A stretch of 64,000 bases of DNA from contig NZ_OU963893.1 of NCBI RefSeq assembly GCF_918797525.1, positions 4,092,001 through 4,156,000 of the forward strand, given 5' to 3'. Every line of letters starts with the position of its first letter. Positions within the stretch are counted from its first letter, which is position 1. Positions 33,430 through 42,668 of this stretch are shown here, piece after piece. The position numbers were made by a program, and so were the translations under genes. The DNA is from an unidentified bacterial endosymbiont (GTDB taxonomy: Bacteria > Pseudomonadota > Gammaproteobacteria > Enterobacterales > Enterobacteriaceae). Under the pieces are notes generated by a model. That model searched no databases and was not told where the DNA came from. It saw only the letters and a program-made list of their open reading frames with translations.

Positions 33430-34575
33430 TCAGCGGGTCAAATCATCGAAGAATTTTTTGACACCGTCGAAGAAGCTTTTCGATCGCGGACTATTTTTCT
33501 CGCCCGTTGGGCCACCGAAACTTTCCTGCAGCTCTTTAAGCAATTGTTTCTGCTTATCGTTCAGGCCAACAGGCGTTTCTACCACTACGCGACATAGCAG
33601 GTCGCCCTGTGCGCCACCGCGAACGGATTTAACGCCTTTACCGCGCATGCGGAACAGTTTGCCGGTCTGGGTTTCACCTGGCACTTTCAAGTTCACGCGA
33701 CCATCGAGCGTCGGCACTTCTATTTCACCACCCAGCGCCGCCATCGCGAAGTTGATAGGAACTTCGCAGTACAGGTTATTACCTTCACGCTCAAAGATAG
33801 CGTGCTGCTTGACCTGCACCTGAACATACAAATCGCCTGCCGGAGCACCATGCTCCCCCGCTTCGCCTTCACCCGTCAGACGGATACGGTCGCCCGTATC
33901 CACACCCGCAGGAATTTTAACCGACAGGGTTTTGGTTTTCTCCACGCGGCCATGACCGTGACATTTATTGCACGGATCTTTAATCAGGGTACCGCGACCA
34001 TGACAGTGCGGGCAGGCTTGCTGTACCGCGAAGAAGCCCTGACGCATCTGTACCTGGCCGGAACCATGACAGGTAGGACAGGTCTGCGGCTGAGTTCCCG
34101 CTTTCGCCCCGCTGCCGTGGCAAATCTCACACTCTTCCAGCGTCGGAATGCGGATCTCTTTCGTCACACCGCGAACGGCTTCTTCCAGCGTCAGATCCAT
34201 GTTATAGCGCAGGTCTGAACCACGGGCTGCACGCTGACGGCCACGACCACCGCCGAAGATGTCACCAAATACGTCGCCAAAGATATCGCCGAAATCAGCG
34301 CCGCCACCAAAGCCGCCGCCACCGAATCCACCGCCGCCCATACCGCCCTGCTCAAAAGCAGCGTGACCGTATTGATCGTAGGCTGCACGTTTTTGTGCAT
34401 CGGTCAGGATTTCGTAGGCTTCTTTAATCTCTTTGAATTTGGCTTCGGCCTCTTTATCCCCTTGGTTGCGATCCGGGTGGAATTTCATGGCCAGGCGTTT
34501 ATACGCCTTTTTGATTTCACGCTCGTCCGCTGTTTTCGGAACGCCTAAAATCTCGTAATAGTCTTGCTTTGCCAT
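33430..34575 (-). CDS. dnaJ: DnaJ, Hsp40 co-chaperone
   Basis: DnaJ delivers unfolded proteins to DnaK and stimulates its ATPase. The 381-residue protein has a J domain (1-70, HPDRNQGD), a G/F-rich linker (about 75-120) and four CxxCxGxG zinc repeats ([32 protein letters not shown]; about 145-205). Two C-terminal beta domains follow. The [12 protein letters not shown] start at 34575 is conserved; an upstream ATG at 34599 adds eight unrelated residues. Confidence 0.97.
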   Translation of the reverse strand: MAKQDYYEILGVPKTADEREIKKAYKRLAMKFHPDRNQGDKEAEAKFKEIKEAYEILTDAQKRAAYDQYGHAAFEQGGMGGGGFGGGGFGGGADFGDIFGDVFGDIFGGGRGRQRAARGSDLRYNMDLTLEEAVRGVTKEIRIPTLEECEICHGSGAKAGTQPQTCPTCHGSGQVQMRQGFFAVQQACPHCHGRGTLIKDPCNKCHGHGRVEKTKTLSVKIPAGVDTGDRIRLTGEGEAGEHGAPAGDLYVQVQVKQHAIFEREGNNLYCEVPINFAMAALGGEIEVPTLDGRVNLKVPGETQTGKLFRMRGKGVKSVRGGAQGDLLCRVVVETPVGLNDKQKQLLKELQESFGGPTGEKNSPRSKSFFDGVKKFFDDLTR

Positions 34576-34603
34576 TGTTTTTTTTAAGCCCCTTAACATG
34601 CAA

Positions 34604-34636
34604 GCACGGGCGGAGAGGAAACCCCTTCGCCCGTGC
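34604..34636 (-). other. Hairpin in the dnaK-dnaJ intergenic region
   Basis: A 9-bp perfect stem GCACGGGCG/CGCCCGTGC (34604-34612 with 34628-34636) lies in the 87-bp gap between dnaK and dnaJ. There is no T-run directly after it on the minus strand, so it more likely modulates the dnaK:dnaJ expression ratio or mRNA processing than terminates fully. Confidence 0.6.
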
Positions 34637-34662
34637 CAATTAATGACCCTGCATCAGGGCGA

Positions 34663-36576
34663 TTATTTTTTGTCTTTCACTTCTTCGAACTCAGCGTCGA
34701 CAACGTCGTCATCTTTCGCGTTGTTCGCAGAAGCGTCCGCGCCAGCCTGCTGCTGTGCGTGCTGCTGCTGAGCAATTTCCATCAGCTTCTGAGAAGCCTG
34801 TGCAAGCTCCTGCATTTTCGCTTCGATGTCCGCTTTATCTTCGCCTTTCAGAGACGTTTCCAGCGCGCTCAGTACAGCTTCGATAGCCGTTTTGTCTTCT
34901 GCTGGCAGTTGTTCGCCAGCTTCTTCAACCTGCTTACGAGTGCTGTGCAGCAAATGGTCACCCTGGTTACGCGTCTGAACCAGCTCTTCGAACTTACGGT
35001 CAGACTCAGCGTTAGCTTCCGCTTCACGAACCATTTTTTCGATTTCAGCTTCGTTCAGGCCAGAAGATGCTTTAATGGTGATCTTCTGCTCTTTACCGCT
35101 GTTTTTGTCTTTCGCAGACACGTGCAGAATACCGTCAGCATCAATATCGAAGGTCACTTCGATCTGCGGCATACCGCGCGGTGCCGGGCTGATACCATCC
35201 AGGTTGAACTGACCCAGATCTTTGTTATCCGCCGCACGCTTACGTTCACCCTGCAGCACATGGATGGTTACCGCAGACTGATTGTCTTCCGCAGTAGAGA
35301 ACACCTGGCTGTGCTTGGTTGGAATGGTGGTGTTTTTGCTGATGAGCGCAGTCATCACACCGCCCATGGTTTCGATACCCAAAGACAGCGGGGTAACGTC
35401 CAACAGCAGTACGTCTTTCACTTCGCCAGTCAGCACGCCGCCCTGAACCGCTGCACCGATAGCAACAGCTTCGTCCGGGTTAACGTCTTTACGCGGCTCT
35501 TTACCAAAGAATTCAGCCACTTTCTTCTGAACCATTGGCATACGCGTCTGACCACCGACCAGGATAACGTCCTGAATGTCAGATACGGACAGGCCTGCGT
35601 CCTGCAGGGCTACTTTCAGTGGCTCGATAGAACGGTTCACCAGGTCTTCTACCAGGCTTTCCAGTTTCGCACGGGTCACTTTGATGTTCATGTGTTTAGG
35701 ACCAGACGCATCTGCAGTAATGTACGGCAGGTTCACGTCGGTCTGCTGAGCAGAAGAGAGTTCGATCTTCGCTTTCTCAGCGGCTTCTTTCAGACGCTGC
35801 ATCGCCAGCGGGTCGTTACGCAGGTCAATGCCCTGATCTTTCTTAAACTCATCAACCAGGTAGTTGATCATACGGCTATCGAAGTCTTCACCGCCCAGGT
35901 GGGTATCACCGTTGGTTGCCAGAACTTCGAAGGTTTTTTCACCGTCAACTTCGTCGATTTCGATAATAGAGATATCGAAAGTACCGCCACCGAGGTCGTA
36001 AACCGCGATAGTACGGTTGCCAACTTCTTTATCCAGACCGTAGGCCAGAGCCGCTGCGGTTGGTTCGTTGATAATACGCTTGACTTCGAGACCTGCGATA
36101 CGGCCAGCATCTTTGGTTGCCTGACGCTGAGCATCGTTGAAGTATGCTGGTACGGTAATAACCGCTTCAGTTACCGGTTCGCCCAGGTAATCTTCAGCCG
36201 TTTTCTTCATTTTCTTCAGCACTTCAGCAGAGATCTGCGGCGGTGCCATTTTCTGACCTTTAACATCGATCCATGCATCACCGTTGTCAGCACCGATGAT
36301 TTTGTAAGGCATGATGGCTTCATCACGCTGCACTTCTTCGTCCTGGAAGCGGCGACCAATCAGGCGTTTAATCGCAAACAGGGTGTTTTGCGGGTTTGTC
36401 ACTGCCTGACGTTTAGCCGGCTGACCAACCAGAGTTTCACCATCCTGGGTATATGCAATGATAGAAGGCGTGGTGCGATCGCCTTCGGCGTTCTCCAGCA
36501 CGCGTGCAGTAGTGCCATCCATAATCGCTACACAAGAGTTAGTAGTACCCAGGTCGATACCAATAATTTTACCCAT
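34663..36576 (-). CDS. dnaK: DnaK, Hsp70 chaperone
   Basis: DnaK is the ATP-dependent Hsp70 and the hub of the heat-shock response. The 637-residue sequence has the ATPase domain motifs [13 protein letters not shown] (4-16), [13 protein letters not shown] (near 193-205) and [14 protein letters not shown] (near 337-350). The linker [13 protein letters not shown] precedes the substrate-binding domain. The helical lid ends in the EEVKDKK tail. GTGGAGACG lies before the ATG, as in E. coli. A long antisense open frame is a shadow. Confidence 0.98.
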   Translation of the reverse strand: MGKIIGIDLGTTNSCVAIMDGTTARVLENAEGDRTTPSIIAYTQDGETLVGQPAKRQAVTNPQNTLFAIKRLIGRRFQDEEVQRDEAIMPYKIIGADNGDAWIDVKGQKMAPPQISAEVLKKMKKTAEDYLGEPVTEAVITVPAYFNDAQRQATKDAGRIAGLEVKRIINEPTAAALAYGLDKEVGNRTIAVYDLGGGTFDISIIEIDEVDGEKTFEVLATNGDTHLGGEDFDSRMINYLVDEFKKDQGIDLRNDPLAMQRLKEAAEKAKIELSSAQQTDVNLPYITADASGPKHMNIKVTRAKLESLVEDLVNRSIEPLKVALQDAGLSVSDIQDVILVGGQTRMPMVQKKVAEFFGKEPRKDVNPDEAVAIGAAVQGGVLTGEVKDVLLLDVTPLSLGIETMGGVMTALISKNTTIPTKHSQVFSTAEDNQSAVTIHVLQGERKRAADNKDLGQFNLDGISPAPRGMPQIEVTFDIDADGILHVSAKDKNSGKEQKITIKASSGLNEAEIEKMVREAEANAESDRKFEELVQTRNQGDHLLHSTRKQVEEAGEQLPAEDKTAIEAVLSALETSLKGEDKADIEAKMQELAQASQKLMEIAQQQHAQQQAGADASANNAKDDDVVDAEFEEVKDKK

Positions 36577-36698
36577 CTAAACGTCTCCACTAAAAATTCA
36601 GTCAACATGTGGTTGTGTACCTGTAATAAGGGCAGAAGGTGCTTTTTCAACTGTCCAGATTTGATATTTTTTCAGGTCCACACACTGCGGTTGACTAC

Positions 36699-36727
36699 TA
36701 GATGGGGTCACTACAGCATCCATCAAG
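36699..36727 (-). promoter_or_regulatory. Heat-shock (sigma-32) promoter of dnaKJ
   Basis: On the minus strand CCCTTGATG (-35 core CTTGATG, 36721-36727) is followed after 13 bases by the -10 element CCCCATCTA (36699-36707). This matches the sigma-32 consensus and the position of E. coli dnaK P1. The remaining upstream gap up to about 36912 is AT-rich and shows no gene. Confidence 0.85.
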
Positions 36728-36912
36728 GGGGAGAGATAAAAAATTTTTCATTTTCTCCCTGATGAAATCGTAATGATAAGCAGTTCGGTACAGACAGCGG
36801 CTGAAAACGGAACAATACTTTGCGTTATCTGTAACAAGCTGTACCTGTTCGTTTATAAAACTCACGCGAAACGCTGCCCATAGAGCCAAGGCGGTGTAAT
36901 GTATCCTACTGA

Positions 36913-37570
36913 AAAATTGAACTTTTAGCTTGTAAAGCATTTCTCGTTAGCCTGGTCCTTGAGGGTCTAACGCGCATCAAGTTCATTGAGGAGACGAAAC
37001 GGGTTGTTGAGCAAGCATTTGCAGCAACAGGATCGTCTGCTAAGGACCAGGGCGGCACAGTTTTATACGCAGGTGGAGTTTGTTCGGGAAAACAATAAAA
37101 TCCTCGGCTATATTATTTCTTCTGTGAATATTTTTATATCCGGAATGGCATCTATTCGTGGTGTAATAATGATTGCTACAGGCACGCCAATAGGGATATT
37201 GGCATGTGCATTTCTTGTCGTAGATGGTGCAAATAGCATAAGGAGTTGATAAAATCCTGCATGGTCAAGAATCAAAGTCAGAAGGTATTTTTGCTGAAGA
37301 GGCAATGGAAAAAGCTATCTTTATGGGTTTCAAACCTGAAGCGGGGCTCGCAATTTACAAAGCGATCTCCCTAAATACAAGTGTTTATACACTATTTGGT
37401 TTATCCAGAAAAGCAGAAGCCCGGCGACTTTTTCGTTATATTCCAAAAGATTACTACCAAAAAATTACTACCAAAAAATCACAGTCACAGGCAAACCCAG
37501 GCTGACCATGAAAATTCTGGGTTATGGCGTAAAAGCGAAGGCGATTTTTGATCTTATCAATACAAATTAG
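36913..37570 (+). pseudogene. DUF4225-like gene, broken by several lesions
   Basis: Three plus-strand frames read in succession as one protein resembling the DUF4225 family of enterobacteria (from memory; function unknown). The pieces are TRIKFIEETKRVVEQAF to about 37010, then a membrane-segment part (FVRENNKILGYIISSVNIFI, TPIGILACAFLVVDGAN) to 37249. GIFAEEAMEKAIFMGFKPEAG through RRLFRYIPKDYYQK follows to about 37463, then KPRLTMKILGYGVKAKAIFDL, ending at 37570. Lesions are a probable deletion near 37010-37035, a small frameshift near 37245, and a 14-bp tandem duplication at 37450-37477. No start codon with a ribosome-binding site is visible. It is AT-rich, unlike the flanking dnaK and satP. 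Confidence 0.7.
37450..37477 (+). repeat. 14-bp tandem duplication causing a frameshift
   Basis: The unit ATTACTACCAAAAA occurs twice in tandem (37450-37463, 37464-37477). Removing one copy restores a continuous frame reading DYYQKITVTGKPRLTMKIL to the end of the pseudogene at 37570. Confidence 0.9.
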
Positions 37571-38278
37571 ATCCGTTTTAACCTGCAAAATCGCCAGGAT
37601 TTATATGAGATTACCGGCGGTTGTATAAATATTAAAATAATTAATGTTATTAACAAGCCAATACTTCCAGAAATTAACTTGCTTGTACTGGAATAAACAG
37701 CCAAAAATCAATACCAGTAAAAAGAATGATTAGATAGCAGTTAATATCTTAAATCTTTAAAAAATTCGGTAATATTCATTATATCTCCTTTTAAATTATC
37801 AAAAGAAGGTTTACAGGGACTGTTTATATTTGCGGCATACCAGCCCTTACGCCCGCCTATAATGCTGAGAATTGTAACAACCTTAGACCCACTTCAGAGA
37901 CGCTTCCTTACCCGGCTGAGCACATCCCAACGCCATTCTGGCAACGACGTTCTGTCACAATTGGGATATTCGTAGGGGAAATGGAAACAGCTATCTTTTA
38001 CATTCCAAAAGACGACTACCGAAATCCACCGTAATAGGCAAGCACAGGCGGTTGTATAAAAATTGCAACCGCTACTCCACAAGAATGGCCAACGGTGCCT
38101 GAGGAAAAACAGCAAATATTTCTTCGACGGGTATACATTTTATATCCGCAACGCTTATCACCCTAAGCGTCAGGTTTTATCTGCCTCTCCAAAGGTAGCA
38201 TTGCTTGTCCTGTCATAATTACGTGTCAGCGTCTTATCTATCGCTTTACTGACTGTCACGGGACCGATAGCGGCATAA
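37571..38278. other. Gene-relic region between pseudogene and recombinase fragment
   Basis: No intact gene is seen in these 708 bases. A second, shorter relic of the DUF4225-like gene lies at about 37979-38066. A plus-strand frame without a start codon is open for about 80 codons and ends at 38034; its last part reads METAIFYIPKDDYRNPP. On the minus strand a good AAGGAG precedes a 12-codon ORF starting at 37779. Another minus-strand fragment of 44 codons ends at 38170. All look like debris of past insertions and deletions. Confidence 0.6.
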
Positions 38279-38677
38279 TCAGCTCGACAATAAATCGTGA
38301 ACATTGTTACTGACTCTCTCCTCTGTATAGGTTTTCCCACCCATGACACTAACGATTGTCAAACCAAAATTTAACAAGCTGGTGAATAGCTTAGGGGCTG
38401 GCATCACTCCCTGTCTGCTTAGGCGGTCAAGGTTCTCAACATACAACCACGAATCAGATGAAATAACCCCAACTTTTACAGCGTTAATGAATCCATAAAA
38501 TTCACCTCGTGTGGTATTCTTGCCGCGAAACGCAGAGACGCCCGCATCCAGGATCTGGACGTACTCCAAACCATGAATTGCAGCGTATTGTTTCGCTTTT
38601 TCAGTCTGACGCGCCAGGGATATGTTCCCTGTCTGTTTGTCAGTAGACCAACCTATACAGGAATAAAGTTTTTTCAT
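38279..38677 (-). pseudogene. Serine recombinase, N-terminal fragment
   Basis: The 132-residue open frame begins MKKLYSCIGWSTDKQTGNIS and matches the resolvase/invertase catalytic domain. The nucleophile Ser is at residue 12 (CIGWSTDKQ), the conserved arginine is in SLARQTEKA, and the YVENLDRLSRQG segment lies near 84-95. It stops after MGGKTYTEERVSNN, before the rest of the catalytic domain and any DNA-binding domain, so it is not functional alone. Its ATG overlaps the satP ATG on the opposite strand. It is the best marker that a mobile element once entered between dnaK and satP. Confidence 0.8.
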
Positions 38678-39293
38678 GGCTAACACAGAGAATAATAAAC
38701 ATTCTGAAAGTATCACTTTTTCGAACCAGGGCAACACTACGTTGGCTAATCCGGCTCCGCTGGGCCTGATGGGGTTTGGCATGACCACCATCCTGCTAAA
38801 CTTGCACAATATCGGGATGTTCCCGATGGATGGCGTAATCCTGGCGATGGGCATTTTTTACGGCGGTATCGCGCAAATCTTCGCGGGCCTGCTCGAGTAT
38901 AAAAAAGGCAATACGTTCGGCTTAACCGCCTTTACCTCTTACGGCTCTTTCTGGCTGAGCCTGGTCGCCATCCTGCTGATGCCTGGCATGGGCCTGGCAG
39001 ACGCAGCGAACGCGCACTTCCTGGGTGTTTACCTGGGTCTGTGGGGTGTCTTCACGCTGTTCATGTTCTTTGGCACCCTAAAGGCAAACCGCGCCCTGCA
39101 GTTCGTCTTCCTTAGCCTGACCGTACTGTTCGCCCTGCTGGCCATAGGCCACCTGGCGGATAACGAAGGCATCGTTCACATTGCAGGCTGGGTCGGCCTG
39201 GTGTGCGGCGCAAGCGCCATCTACCTGGCGATGGGCGAAGTGCTGAACGAACAGTTTGGCCGCACCGTGCTGCCGATTGGTGAAAAACACTAA
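38676..39293 (+). CDS. satP: SatP, acetate/succinate uptake transporter
   Basis: SatP (YaaH) is an inner-membrane acetate-proton symporter that also carries succinate. The family signature NPAPLGLMGFG is at residues 25-35, followed by six membrane helices and the C-terminal MGEVLNEQFGRTVLPIG segment. At 205 residues it is 17 longer than the 188-residue E. coli protein. The sequence aligning with the E. coli start (MGNTKLANP) reads QGNTTLANP here, with no Met, so translation must begin upstream. The ATG at 38676 is the only candidate close by. AGGAA lies about 12 bases before it, a weak fit. The extra N-terminus lies beside the recombinase fragment. Confidence 0.92.
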   Translation: MANTENNKHSESITFSNQGNTTLANPAPLGLMGFGMTTILLNLHNIGMFPMDGVILAMGIFYGGIAQIFAGLLEYKKGNTFGLTAFTSYGSFWLSLVAILLMPGMGLADAANAHFLGVYLGLWGVFTLFMFFGTLKANRALQFVFLSLTVLFALLAIGHLADNEGIVHIAGWVGLVCGASAIYLAMGEVLNEQFGRTVLPIGEKH

Positions 39294-39302
39294 TCTTTCG
39301 TC

Positions 39303-39328
39303 GTGCCCGCCCTGCGGGCACGTCTTTC
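39303..39328 (+). terminator. satP terminator
   Basis: An 8-bp perfect stem GTGCCCGC/GCGGGCAC (39303-39310 with 39314-39321) closes a 3-base loop and is followed by a broken T-run, ten bases after the satP stop and between convergent genes. Confidence 0.7.
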
Positions 39329-39341
39329 CTTCCAGTAAGGC

Positions 39342-40631
39342 TTATCCAGCCAGTATCGGCTGGTCCATCGGTTTCTGACGCAGCCAGAACCCCAGCACCA
39401 GCCCCATCAGCGCCAGCGCCAGCACATACCAGGCCGGGGCCATCGGCGACACACCCATCAGCACCGTGACGGCAATCGGGGTCAGTCCGCCGAAGATGGC
39501 ATACGCGACATTGTAGGAGAACGAGATCCCCGAGAAACGCACCTCTGCCGGGAAGGCGCGGACCATCACATACGGCACCGCGCCAACAACCCCCACGCAT
39601 AGCCCCACCGCACCGTACAGCAGGAACAGCTGTTCAGGATGGCTACCCGCAAGATGGTAAAACGCCCAGCTCGATACCGCCAGCAGCAGGCTCCCCACGA
39701 TAAAAGTCAGGCTCGCGCCAATGCGGTCAGCGGCCAGCCCTGCGGCCAGACAGCCAAAGCAGAGCATAACCGTGGCGATACCGTTGGCCTGCAGCGTCAC
39801 GGCCGGGGGGAAACCATACTGTTTTTGCAGCCAGACCGGAGACATCAAAATCACCACGACGATCCCTGCAGACAGCAGCCAGGTGAGAAGCATCGACATC
39901 ACAACCGCACCTCTGTGCCGCATCACCACCGTCTTAACCGGCAGCGCCTGCGCCAGGGCCTTGCGCTGGCGCATCTCAAGGAAAATCGGCGTCTCCTGCA
40001 GCCAGCGGCGCAGGTACATAGCCACCAGACCAAACGCCCCGCCCAGCAGGAATGGAAGACGCCAGCCCCACTCATGCACCGCCTGCTGCGTCATGCTGGT
40101 ATTGACCAGAGTAGCAACCACCGACCCCAGCAAAATGCCGACGGTCAGTCCCGCAGTTAAGGTCCCGCAGGCGATACCAATACGACGTGCCGGCACATGC
40201 TCGGCGACAAATACCCATGCCCCGGGCACTTCGCCGCCAATGGCTGCTCCCTGAAGTAGACGCATCAGCAACAACAGGAGTGGCGCAACGATACCCAGTG
40301 AGGCATAGGTTGGCAGCAGGCCAATGGCCAGCGTCGGTACGGCCATCAGCAATATGCTGAGGGTAAACATCTTTTTACGTCCGACCAGATCGCCAAAATG
40401 CGCCATCACAATGCCGCCCAGCGGACGGGCCAGATAACCGGCAGCAAAAATACCAAACGTCTGCACCTGGCGCAGCCAGTCAGGGATGTCCGGCGGAAAA
40501 AAGAGTTCTCCTACGACGGCGGCAAAGAAAACAAAGATGATGAAGTCATAAAACTCCAGCGCGCCGCCCAGTGCGGCAAGCGAGAGCGTTTTATAATCCT
40601 GTCGATTCAGAGGTCGGGCGTTAAGCGGCAT
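39342..40631 (-). CDS. MHS-family MFS transporter (metabolite:H+ symporter)
   Basis: This 429-residue protein has 12 predicted membrane helices and the major-facilitator loop motif GDLVGRKKMF between helices 2 and 3. The ALGGALEFYDFIIFVFFAA and GAAIGGEVPGAWVF stretches are typical of the ProP/KgtP/ShiA group of proton-coupled osmolyte and carboxylate transporters. It is not an orthologue of E. coli YaaU. The substrate cannot be told from sequence; a dicarboxylate, citrate-like compound or osmolyte is possible. It stands alone between satP and mog. Confidence 0.9.
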   Translation of the reverse strand: MPLNARPLNRQDYKTLSLAALGGALEFYDFIIFVFFAAVVGELFFPPDIPDWLRQVQTFGIFAAGYLARPLGGIVMAHFGDLVGRKKMFTLSILLMAVPTLAIGLLPTYASLGIVAPLLLLLMRLLQGAAIGGEVPGAWVFVAEHVPARRIGIACGTLTAGLTVGILLGSVVATLVNTSMTQQAVHEWGWRLPFLLGGAFGLVAMYLRRWLQETPIFLEMRQRKALAQALPVKTVVMRHRGAVVMSMLLTWLLSAGIVVVILMSPVWLQKQYGFPPAVTLQANGIATVMLCFGCLAAGLAADRIGASLTFIVGSLLLAVSSWAFYHLAGSHPEQLFLLYGAVGLCVGVVGAVPYVMVRAFPAEVRFSGISFSYNVAYAIFGGLTPIAVTVLMGVSPMAPAWYVLALALMGLVLGFWLRQKPMDQPILAG

Positions 40632-40754
40632 AAGCTAACCCTGGTAGCGTGGTTGTGGATGTAATTTTACAGAATTCGTAAAGAAAAAATTACTATACCG
40701 TAAAAATTTAGCCACGCTACAGCGTCGTCAACTAATGCCAGACATTGGTTAATT

Positions 40755-41342
40755 TCAGGTGATTGTTTCGCGGAGGGCACTTTTCGGGCGAAATGCTGCT
40801 ACCACTTTACCATCGGTTTCAACATACGGACCGTCCAGCAACTGTATACAATACGGTACACTTGCAAAGATCCCCTGAACGATCACGCTGCCGTCGGCGG
40901 TTTTTAAGCCTTCCAGCGTCTCTTTGATCGACTTCGGCTGGCCAGGCAGATTCAGAATTAACGCCTGCTTGCGGATCACCCCGACCTGGCGGGAAAGGAT
41001 TGCGGTTGGCACAAAGTGCAGGCTGATCTGGCGCATCTGTTCACCGAAACCAGGCATTTCACGATCCGCAACCGCCAGCGTGGCATCCGGGGTCACATCA
41101 CGGCGTGCTGGCCCGGTTCCTCCCGTGGTTAACACGAGGTGACAACTCATCTCATCCACCAGCTCACACAGCGTTTGTTCGATGATCGCCTGCTCGTCCG
41201 GGATTAACCGGGTCTGGATTTCAAAAGGAGTTGTCAGCACGTTGTTCAGCCACGCTTCCAGAGCAGGGATGCCTTTATCCTGATAAACACCGCTGGAGGC
41301 GCGGTCAGAAATCGACACTAAGCCGATACGTAAGGTATTCAT
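40755..41342 (-). CDS. mog: Mog, molybdopterin adenylyltransferase
   Basis: Mog adenylylates molybdopterin before MoeA inserts molybdate. The 195-residue protein has the MoCF-binding motif TTGGTGPARRDVTPDAT near residues 72-88, the PGFGEQMR segment and LNLPGQPKSIKETL. The MNTLRIGLVSISDRASSG start at 41342, with GGAATGG upstream, gives the E. coli length; an ATG 15 bases upstream is also in frame but adds non-conserved residues. Confidence 0.96.
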   Translation of the reverse strand: MNTLRIGLVSISDRASSGVYQDKGIPALEAWLNNVLTTPFEIQTRLIPDEQAIIEQTLCELVDEMSCHLVLTTGGTGPARRDVTPDATLAVADREMPGFGEQMRQISLHFVPTAILSRQVGVIRKQALILNLPGQPKSIKETLEGLKTADGSVIVQGIFASVPYCIQLLDGPYVETDGKVVAAFRPKSALRETIT

Positions 41343-41421
41343 AGCCATTCCATTCAAAAAGTACTGATTAAAGGGAATGATACACGCAGCGGGGAAATTC
41401 AGACAGAGTACATAAGACGTC

Positions 41422-41445
41422 GCGTGACCGGGAGCCCGGTCACGC
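41422..41445 (-). terminator. Hairpin after talB
   Basis: A perfect 11-bp stem GCGTGACCGGG/CCCGGTCACGC (41422-41432 with 41435-41445) with a 2-base turn lies just past the talB stop. No long T-run follows, so it may act partly as an mRNA 3' stabiliser. Confidence 0.65.
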
Positions 41446-41452
41446 AGAATGA

Positions 41453-42406
41453 TTACAGCAGGTCGCCAATCATTTTTTCCAGTTTTTCCTGATCGATGGC
41501 AAACTTACGGATCCCGTCCGCCAGTTTGTCTACCGCCATGGGATCCTGGTTGTGCTGCCACAGGAACTGGGATTCAGTGATGCGTTCAGGACGCGCTTTC
41601 ACTTCACCGGTGTAAGACAGCTTACGTTCAATGGCGCCTTCGCTTTCTGCCAGCTCTTTCAGCAGCGCAGGCGCGATGGTCAGGCGGTCACAGCCAGCCA
41701 GCTCGATGATTTCGCCGACGTTACGGAAGCTTGCGCCCATTACCACGGTCTCATAGCCGTGCTGTTTGTAGTATTCGTAGATTTCAGTCACCGACACTAC
41801 GCCTGGATCTTCAGACGCTGCATACTCTTTCTTGTCGGTGTTAGCTTTGTACCAGTCCAGAATACGGCCCACGAATGGCGAGATCAAATAAACGCCCGCC
41901 TCTGCACACGCCCGCGCCTGAGCGAAGGAGAACAGCAGAGTCAGGTTACAGTTGATCCCCTCTTTTTCCAGCTGCTCTGCAGCGCGGATGCCCTGCCAGG
42001 TAGATGCCAGTTTGATCAGGATGCGGTCGTTGCTGATACCCGCATCGTTGTACATTTTGATCAGACGTTTTGCTTTGGTGATAGACGCGTCGGTATCGTA
42101 GGACAGACGAGCATCCACTTCGGTAGAGATACGGCCAGGCACCAGTTTCAGGATTTCCAGACCGATGTTCACTGCCAGTTTGTCAGTGGCGTCCACAACC
42201 TGCTGCATGCGGTCGGTGCTCTGTGCTTTCGCCCAGGTCACGGCGTCATCAATCAGTTTACGATACTCAGGGATCTGCGCGGCGTTAAGGATCAGAGAAG
42301 GGTTAGTTGTGGCATCCTGCGGCTGGTACAACTTCATTGCCGCGATATCTCCGGTGTCAGCTACGACAGTGGTGAACTGACGAAGGGAGGTCAATTTATC
42401 CGTCAT
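41453..42406 (-). CDS. talB: TalB, transaldolase
   Basis: Transaldolase moves a dihydroxyacetone unit between sugar phosphates in the non-oxidative pentose phosphate pathway. The 317-residue barrel has the Schiff-base Lys132 in [20 protein letters not shown] near 33-40 and the phosphate-site segment [20 protein letters not shown] (20 residues) near 212. Length and start match E. coli TalB. Confidence 0.97.
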   Translation of the reverse strand: MTDKLTSLRQFTTVVADTGDIAAMKLYQPQDATTNPSLILNAAQIPEYRKLIDDAVTWAKAQSTDRMQQVVDATDKLAVNIGLEILKLVPGRISTEVDARLSYDTDASITKAKRLIKMYNDAGISNDRILIKLASTWQGIRAAEQLEKEGINCNLTLLFSFAQARACAEAGVYLISPFVGRILDWYKANTDKKEYAASEDPGVVSVTEIYEYYKQHGYETVVMGASFRNVGEIIELAGCDRLTIAPALLKELAESEGAIERKLSYTGEVKARPERITESQFLWQHNQDPMAVDKLADGIRKFAIDQEKLEKMIGDLL

Positions 42407-42668
42407 GATAGTGTTTCTCTTTTAACGTGCCCTGGATAATTCACGCTACCGACAGCATGCCTGCAGCGGAAAAATGACAGGTTTACTTGTTAGGGGGATG
42501 TAACCGGTCTGCCCTGATGATAACACGACAGAGGGGTAGCGCAACCGCAGACAGTGCGCTGAGGCAGAGTATGATAAACTCGACTTATTAACAGGCTGCT
42601 AAGTAACAGCATGGTCAATCAGTGGTAGCGCTTACATATTCACACTGGCAACAACAAGAGGGACGTTA

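Noticed and set aside
34633..36762. 709-codon open frame antisense to dnaK
   Set aside because: Mirror of the highly biased dnaK gene; the product is a low-complexity Phe/Arg/Thr-rich sequence without family features.
37741..37779. Minus-strand ORF MNITEFFKDLRY with a good AAGGAG
   Set aside because: Only 12 codons long and inside gene debris; it may be the broken start of a lost gene but cannot be supported as a gene.
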